A DNA stretch of 64,000 bases from positions 372,001 to 436,000 of the forward strand of contig BSBK01008409.1 of assembly GCA_027943335.1 (NCBI GenBank), read 5' to 3'. Position numbers and translations under genes: made by a program. The notes beneath the pieces are model-generated. The model saw only the letters and a program-made list of their open reading frames with translations, had not been told where the DNA came from and did no database searches. This DNA is from Chamaecyparis obtusa. Its lineage: Eukaryota; Streptophyta; Pinopsida; Cupressales; Cupressaceae. Shown one piece after another: positions 59,130 through 64,000 of the stretch (within the stretch, counting starts at the first letter, position 1; the number at the start of each line of letters is the position of its first letter).

Positions 59130-59273
59130 GGAACATGTAGCAAGAGAGTTCAAATCCACCTTTAATTTCAACAATAGTTCTAGACTACAAACATTGATAG
59201 TTGAACCAATGCCAATAAGAGTCCATCTAATGCCAACACCATCAACATAAACAAAAATCATTAACAAATCCAT

Positions 59274-59986
59274 TTTGTTCCTTCCTTATTGAGGTGGGAG
59301 TTCATGCTTATAGACCATAATATTGGGGAATCAACTTAAATATGATCTATTAGTACATTCAGATCCATGGGCCTAGCATAATAAAACAACTGGATCTTTT
59401 AAAGAGAATCCTAAAGTATAACCAGATAAATTCGAGTACTCTAAAGCAAATCCCATAGTTAGATCTTAGCATGAGTGACATGAAATTTCTTAATAAGATC
59501 ATAATCATTGGGGTGCTTAATTGAGGGTTTAGTTGGTTGAGCTCAAGTTTAAGTTGAAGAGGTGTAGAGAAGTTCTTGGTTGATCCATATTTTGATTGTT
59601 TCATATTGTATTATGTGTAAGAAACAACATGACAAGAGATGTTTTTGGAACAAGTAAATATAGTGAACAAATCAAGAGAATCAATTTCAAAAATTTTCCC
59701 ATATATAGACTTAGCTTTCATCAGAGAAGGACTAGTTGCAGTCATGCAAATAACCCATCTCTAAGGCCATGGATGATAAGGACAATGATAACATTCATGA
59801 ACATTTTACCCTTCAAGGAATAAGAGTCTAGGTGTTTGATGTGTTTACCAACTTGCGATTAGAAGGAGATACTACTAGGAAGTCATCCATTGCATCTCCA
59901 ACATATTGAAGTCATCATTTGAGAATGCCTTTTTGAATGCATCAAAGCTCTAAAGAAATAGATCTAACATAAGGTGTTTACATCAA
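59274..59986 (-). pseudogene. Gypsy gag-region remnant and leader
   Basis: Upstream of protease on the - strand only short broken frames remain (for example 59604-59359). No zinc knuckle or capsid motif is recognisable, so assignment rests on position alone. Confidence 0.35.
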
Positions 59987-60391
59987 TGTCACTAAAATCT
60001 AGGGAAGAAAATTTTCTACTTTTGAGATGGTGAAGCCCCAAGGAGAAAATAAACCTCAACTACCTCACAAAACTATTACTTTGGTGAGCTATGGGGTCAA
60101 TATAGAGAAATGAGCTTTATTTTATACTAAGCTTTGTTAACAAAATAAAAAAATAACATGATTAAAAGTTGGATAAAAAATAGTAGTATTTTGATTATAG
60201 ATATGGAAACAACATGATAGATATTTCTTAACCTTAAGCTAAGAAAGTATCGACCTTGTATGCCAATGCAACATGAGGAAATCTGTGTGCGAACTCTCGT
60301 CTATAGGGATAGAGGATTGAGAACTCTAAAATGATCACCAAAATATTGTCATTGTCCTCGAATCTATTTTCCACTTACACACACTAAGACA
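59987..60391 (-). repeat. Gypsy 5' LTR (right copy, about 405 bp)
   Basis: Partner of 51548-51960. The right edge is followed within a few bases by another LTR. Confidence 0.7.
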
Positions 60392-60397
60392 AGGAGA

Positions 60398-61812
60398 TGA
60401 TGGTCCCAATTGGTGCTGAGAGGGGAGGGGTGAATCAACACCCACTAAAACTTGAAAACAATATGATATAATTCAACTATAATTACATGCAGAACATATC
60501 CTATAAAAGAAATAACTATCACAAGATCAAAGCGGTAGAGAACACTAGATGCATCATGTGGAAACCCAAAGCAGGAGAAAACCATGGTGTGAGTAGAACT
60601 CATAAATTTTGCACTCTTCTAAAGTGTGCCCTGTTAAGAGCTTTCACTGTTAAAGGATTACAAACAAATTTTTAGATGCAACTCGGTTAAGGGATTTAAG
60701 AAATAAGGCCTATTAAATCCTGCCTTGTTAGAGGAATTTAGAACATCTACTCGATGTCACTTGGTTAAGGGATTTAATACAAGGGACCTGTTAATGTCCA
60801 CCCAAATACTAGGATTTTTGCCATTGCAATTGTTAGAGAGCAATAGAGGGTTTGATCTTTTTGAGATGGCTTTGCTGAGCCTGATAAGATTGTTGTTTTC
60901 ATCAACTGAGAGTCATCACCAAGCACCACAGGTATGCTCTCTTTATTTTGTTGCACTTCCTTGCACACTCTCTTCTTCTTCTTATCTTCACCTTTTCTTC
61001 TCCTTTTCCCTTACCGTAGCTTTTCTCAGTGTATAGGTTCACTCTTTCTCTTTGGTAGAATGAAGGCAAATGATATTCTTCATTGGCTAAAGAATAAATA
61101 GACTTCCTGCCCTACCCACTTTTTGCATGTTGCATCCTTTGAAAAGATCTCCTTTAGATCTATCATCTAGTTGAGTCTCAGTCTTGAGAGGAAACATCAG
61201 ATGCATGCCACATACTTTTTCTATTTTATAAAGGAAACATCAAATGTATGCCACATACTTTCCTTTACATGAGGTTCCACCATGTTTTAATGCCTTAACT
61301 TTCGGCATTAAATCCTTTAACTGTGCCTTGAACCAATATTTTTCATAACATAAAGTCCTACGTGATTTGTGCAACAAATCTTAGGAGAAGAGTCTCATAA
61401 GTGTTTGTCAACTGTAAATTTCACCAGTTTAGCGGTCTCAATGATATCTCACCGATCATAGATGATCGATTTACACCCTTAGGTAGTGTACAAGTCTTTG
61501 TCTTCACCGATCACTCTTCTTTTCTCTGTTTATACTAGTTTGGTTCCTCAGATCCGGTCATATACTTACTGGTTTGATTCCTTGGTTATGTTCATATACT
61601 TACTAGTCACTGCTTTGGTTAGTGACTTCATCGGTCACAGTGCTTCTTCTTGGTCAATATGTGTCACCAATTTCCTAACCAGTCTCTCTTGTTAATTGCA
61701 CCTATTTACTATTATTGTCACCTATTCTTATTTGAACAATGTTAACTTTAGACATCAATGACAACACCACTTTTCCATATACTAGTTACATCCTTACCAA
61801 TTAATGGAAACA
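60398..61812 (-). mobile_element. Copia 3' LTR (about 1.4 kb)
   Basis: On the - strand it starts TGTTTCCATTAATTGG, directly after the polypurine tract CCAAAGAGGGAGAT (61826-61813). It ends near TTGGGACCATCA beside a TGATTCACCCCTCCCCTCTC block, like the LTR at 3750. TTAAGGGATTTAA words recur inside. It lies just downstream of a copia RNase H tail. Confidence 0.7.
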
Positions 61813-62028
61813 ATCTCCCTCTTTGGAATTGATGGAAAGTACCTTACCAATCTACATACCTTACATTTATAATCTCCCCCTTTGACAATAATGGCAAAGG
61901 CTAGTCAAATGAATACCTTTTTTAAAGTCTTCTCCCCCTTCGAGTAAGAGTCCTTTGTCACCAATCCAATTAAGATGAGGCTGATTCCTCTGTTGAAGCT
62001 TGATGGATTCATGATCTCCTTTGTCCTT

Positions 62029-62124
62029 TTACTGAAGATCAAGGAGGGGAACTACCCCTAATTTACCTCTGAGATACTCAAAGGTACTCTTTGGTAAAGG
62101 CTTTGTGAATATGTCAGCTGCTAG
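62029..62124 (-). pseudogene. C-terminal end of copia RNase H
   Basis: The - strand reads LAADIFTKPLPKSTFEYLRG then KLGVVPLLDLQ and TAA (62031-62029). ADIFTKPL.K..FE.LR..LG is the near-universal end of Ty1/copia pol. It is cut off at 62124-62127 by the adjoining LTR, so the remainder of pol is displaced outside the window or lost. Confidence 0.92.
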
Positions 62125-62126
62125 AA

Positions 62127-63098
62127 TGATTTAGAATAACTAAGAGGGGGGTGAATCAATTATCTTGAGGTCTAGATGTACCAATTGAACTTTTCAGTAC
62201 TTCACAAACTCATATCTAATCAAAAATTCAACTCAGTCTCTATAGCATATATCAGTAACATATAACATGCAGTCCACTGTCTAAAAGTAATTAAATTGAA
62301 GAATGTATAACATTCACATCAAAACATTCACACAAGTATAACACCAGGATTTATAGTGGAAACCCAACTTGGGAAAAACCACTTTGTAACATGCTACTGA
62401 TTTTCACTCTTCTAAAGTAAGCTCTGTGAGAAGCTAACCTGGTTAAAGTTTTACAAACACACTGTTAGGTGTGACCCTATTAAAGGATTTAAAATACTCT
62501 ATCAAAAGTGGCTTGGTTAGAGGACTTAAGAACATCCCATTAGAATTTCACCTTGATTAAAGGATTTATACAATGACTGTTAGGTCAACCTTGATTAAAA
62601 GATTTAGATTGATACAATGGTTAGAAAGTAACAGTAGTTTCTGATCTGAAAAACATACAACTCACTTTGCAAATACAGATCCACTTCGCACATAAGCTGA
62701 TTTACTAATTGACCTTCATATTCATTTTCATCTCTGATCTGGTCGAAATTCTCTTCAAGCAATCACCACAACTTTGTTCAACTCTTCATAGCTTTCACCT
62801 TCAGCCTTCTGCTTAGACTTGTCAGTCAATAAAATCAACCTCTTCTTCATACATTATAAACTCATGATTAGGTTTTCCTTTATACCTCTTCGATCAGGTA
62901 GATTAATCTTTTGCCACTTAATCTCCTCCGTAGATCTTAAGTTTAGGTCAGATTCATCAAATCCATCCATCATTATGTTCTTCATCCTTCCTTCTAGATA
63001 CATCTCCAAACTTCTCTTTGAATCCATAAGAAAATGATTTACCATGTATTAAATGCTCCATACAATTCATTAATAATGTCAACACTTTTTACATATCT
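62127..63098 (-). mobile_element. Second copia-family LTR, adjoining the truncated pol
   Basis: It starts on the + strand TGATTTAGAATAACTAAGAG followed by GGGGGTGAATCAA, the inverted end block shared with 3750-4704, and carries the same TTAAAGGATTTA words. It cuts the copia pol at codon level, so it inserted there, with TAGAA (62122-62126) as the left flank. The right edge is set only by the next LTR at 63099 and is uncertain. Confidence 0.6.
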
Positions 63099-64000
63099 TG
63101 ACGTAGTCAAGGATGGTGGATCCAATGAAGGATAGTCCAAACCTTGCAACCAATAGAATTATACAGTGGAATACTCAACACAATAGATAACACAACAATT
63201 GTTTCAAGTAATTTTCATTAACATGCTTGGCTGTAAGGCCTTCCGGGTTAGGGCCAATTACAATCAAAACAATTTTGCAAGATCCAAATAGATCCAATAC
63301 ACTCTCAGCTAGTTCAACTCTGAAGACAATCAGAAGTTGATGGAAACCCTAAGGAAGATCTAAACTTGAGCTCACAAGCCTCCAAGCAATCCCCTTGTCT
63401 CCAAGTATGCAACCACTAGCTCTTCTACAAACAACTATCAGATAACCATATGATTTGCAAGATCATGCAAGATCTTTTCCACAACTTCGCCAACTCAAGC
63501 TTTCAAAACCTCAGATCTGATTCGCTTAAGCCTTCAAGTCATGAAATTTTGTCTTTCTTTCCTTCTTTCTTTCTAAACATCTACCCAAACACTCCTTAAA
63601 TACTAATCATCAGCTACAAGTCAGCTGGATTAAACCATTAACTCCCCCCCAACAAATAATTAAATGCCATACAAGTCGGCTTACAATTGTATACAAACAT
63701 TTAATTTAGCATGTCAGCCTGTAACAATAGCTACCAACAATAAATGCACCAAGTTGGCCCAACAAATCACACAGAACTCCAATTGGTAAGCCAGAACTAC
63801 CGGGCAACAGTGACTTAGCCGAGCACGCCAGGCATCACCGAGCACCAGTGTTGACCAAGCATTGCAGGCATGACTGAGTAACACTTTCATCGAGTGCCAG
63901 AGACTACCGAGTTCCTCCAGTGACTAAGCTTCCTTCAATGACTAAGGCCATCGGTCAAGGCTACAACCGAGTAACACCGGCCAAAATAAAAACACCCATG
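63099..64000 (+). mobile_element. Second copy of the 933-bp LTR family, runs off the window
   Basis: TGACGTAGTCAAGGATGGTG aligns with the start of 1528-2460 and stays collinear to the window end (TTCATTAACATGC, CTGTAAGGCCTTCC, GATGGAAACCCTAAGG and later blocks). About 30 bp should be missing at the right. Whether it is a solo LTR or a 5' LTR cannot be told from here. The left flank is TATCT. Confidence 0.85.

Larger units (their letters stand above)
58496..59273 (-). pseudogene. Gypsy aspartic protease remnant, split by a TRIM
   Basis: On the - strand TLIGIGSTINVCSLELLLKL (about 59220-59160) precedes the TRIM insertion, and NSLLIYGFDN, PLPYNILLGRPWLHDLG and VVSSNLHAIFKF follow it (58790-58600). 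This is the retropepsin pattern of plant gypsy elements (LID.GS...N, then YNILLGRPWLH). The catalytic Asp of the first motif is Gly here (codon at 59211-59213). Removing the TRIM and one target copy rejoins the two halves. Confidence 0.85.
51548..60391 (-). mobile_element. Dead Ty3/gypsy element (8.8 kb), Tat-like organisation
   Basis: LTR-like direct repeats at 51548-51960 and 59987-60391 bracket a - strand order of gag remnant, protease, RT, RNase H and integrase. About 2.4 kb of non-pol DNA containing an opposite-strand frame comes next, before the 3' LTR. This order (RNase H before integrase) defines Ty3/gypsy, and the long 3' region with an antisense frame resembles the Tat clade. The primer-binding site was not recognised, so LTR edges are approximate. 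All domains carry stops or shifts. Confidence 0.8.

Overview
The window reads as nuclear DNA of a seed plant with a very large, repeat-rich genome. A gymnosperm (conifer-like) is my inference, from the extreme intron length, the many old LTR, LINE, hAT and SINE remnants, and the nested insertions. I cannot name a species. Almost every long reading frame belongs to a decayed transposable element. The one intact host gene I can support is on the + strand: the last three coding exons of the sigma (small) subunit of the AP-3 clathrin-adaptor-like complex, at 15580-15650, 33995-34086 and 34236-34299. The first two are separated by an 18,344-bp intron full of mobile elements. The upstream exons were not found in the first 15.5 kb, so they probably lie before the window.

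Layout. 1-4704: 3' half of a + strand LTR element with an unrecognised coiled-coil gene, a 933-bp solo LTR (1528-2460) inside its reading frame, a polypurine tract and a 955-bp 3' LTR. 4705-8480: repeats and unassigned DNA. 8488-11153: 5'-truncated LINE on the - strand. 12240-15409: decayed Ty1/copia element on the + strand carrying a 434-bp hAT element. 15580-34299: AP-3 sigma. Its giant intron holds a SINE-like sequence, a complete non-autonomous LTR element (19513-22994), several minisatellites and tandem duplications, a 950-bp hAT element (28748-29697) and an unrecognised 123-codon frame. 36248-36626: UDP-glycosyltransferase pseudogene fragment.

40315-44931: complete non-autonomous LTR element with two 763-bp LTRs, a perfect GCAGG target duplication and an internal array of dozens of short hairpins whose arms change together. 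45980-51547: two copies of a long dispersed repeat, the second split by a solo LTR. 51548-60391: dead Ty3/gypsy element on the - strand with substitutions at the expected protease, RT and RNase H aspartates, an opposite-strand reading frame between integrase and the 3' LTR, and a 335-bp TRIM element inside the protease region. 60398-64000: stacked copia LTRs on the - strand and a second copy of the 933-bp LTR family.

The most unusual structures are the covarying hairpin array (42940-44110), the tiny TRIM (58795-59129), the coiled-coil accessory gene (640-3453) and the TE-loaded AP-3 sigma intron. Element boundaries with target-site duplications are given exactly; others are marked approximate. 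Sequence differences were counted by eye.
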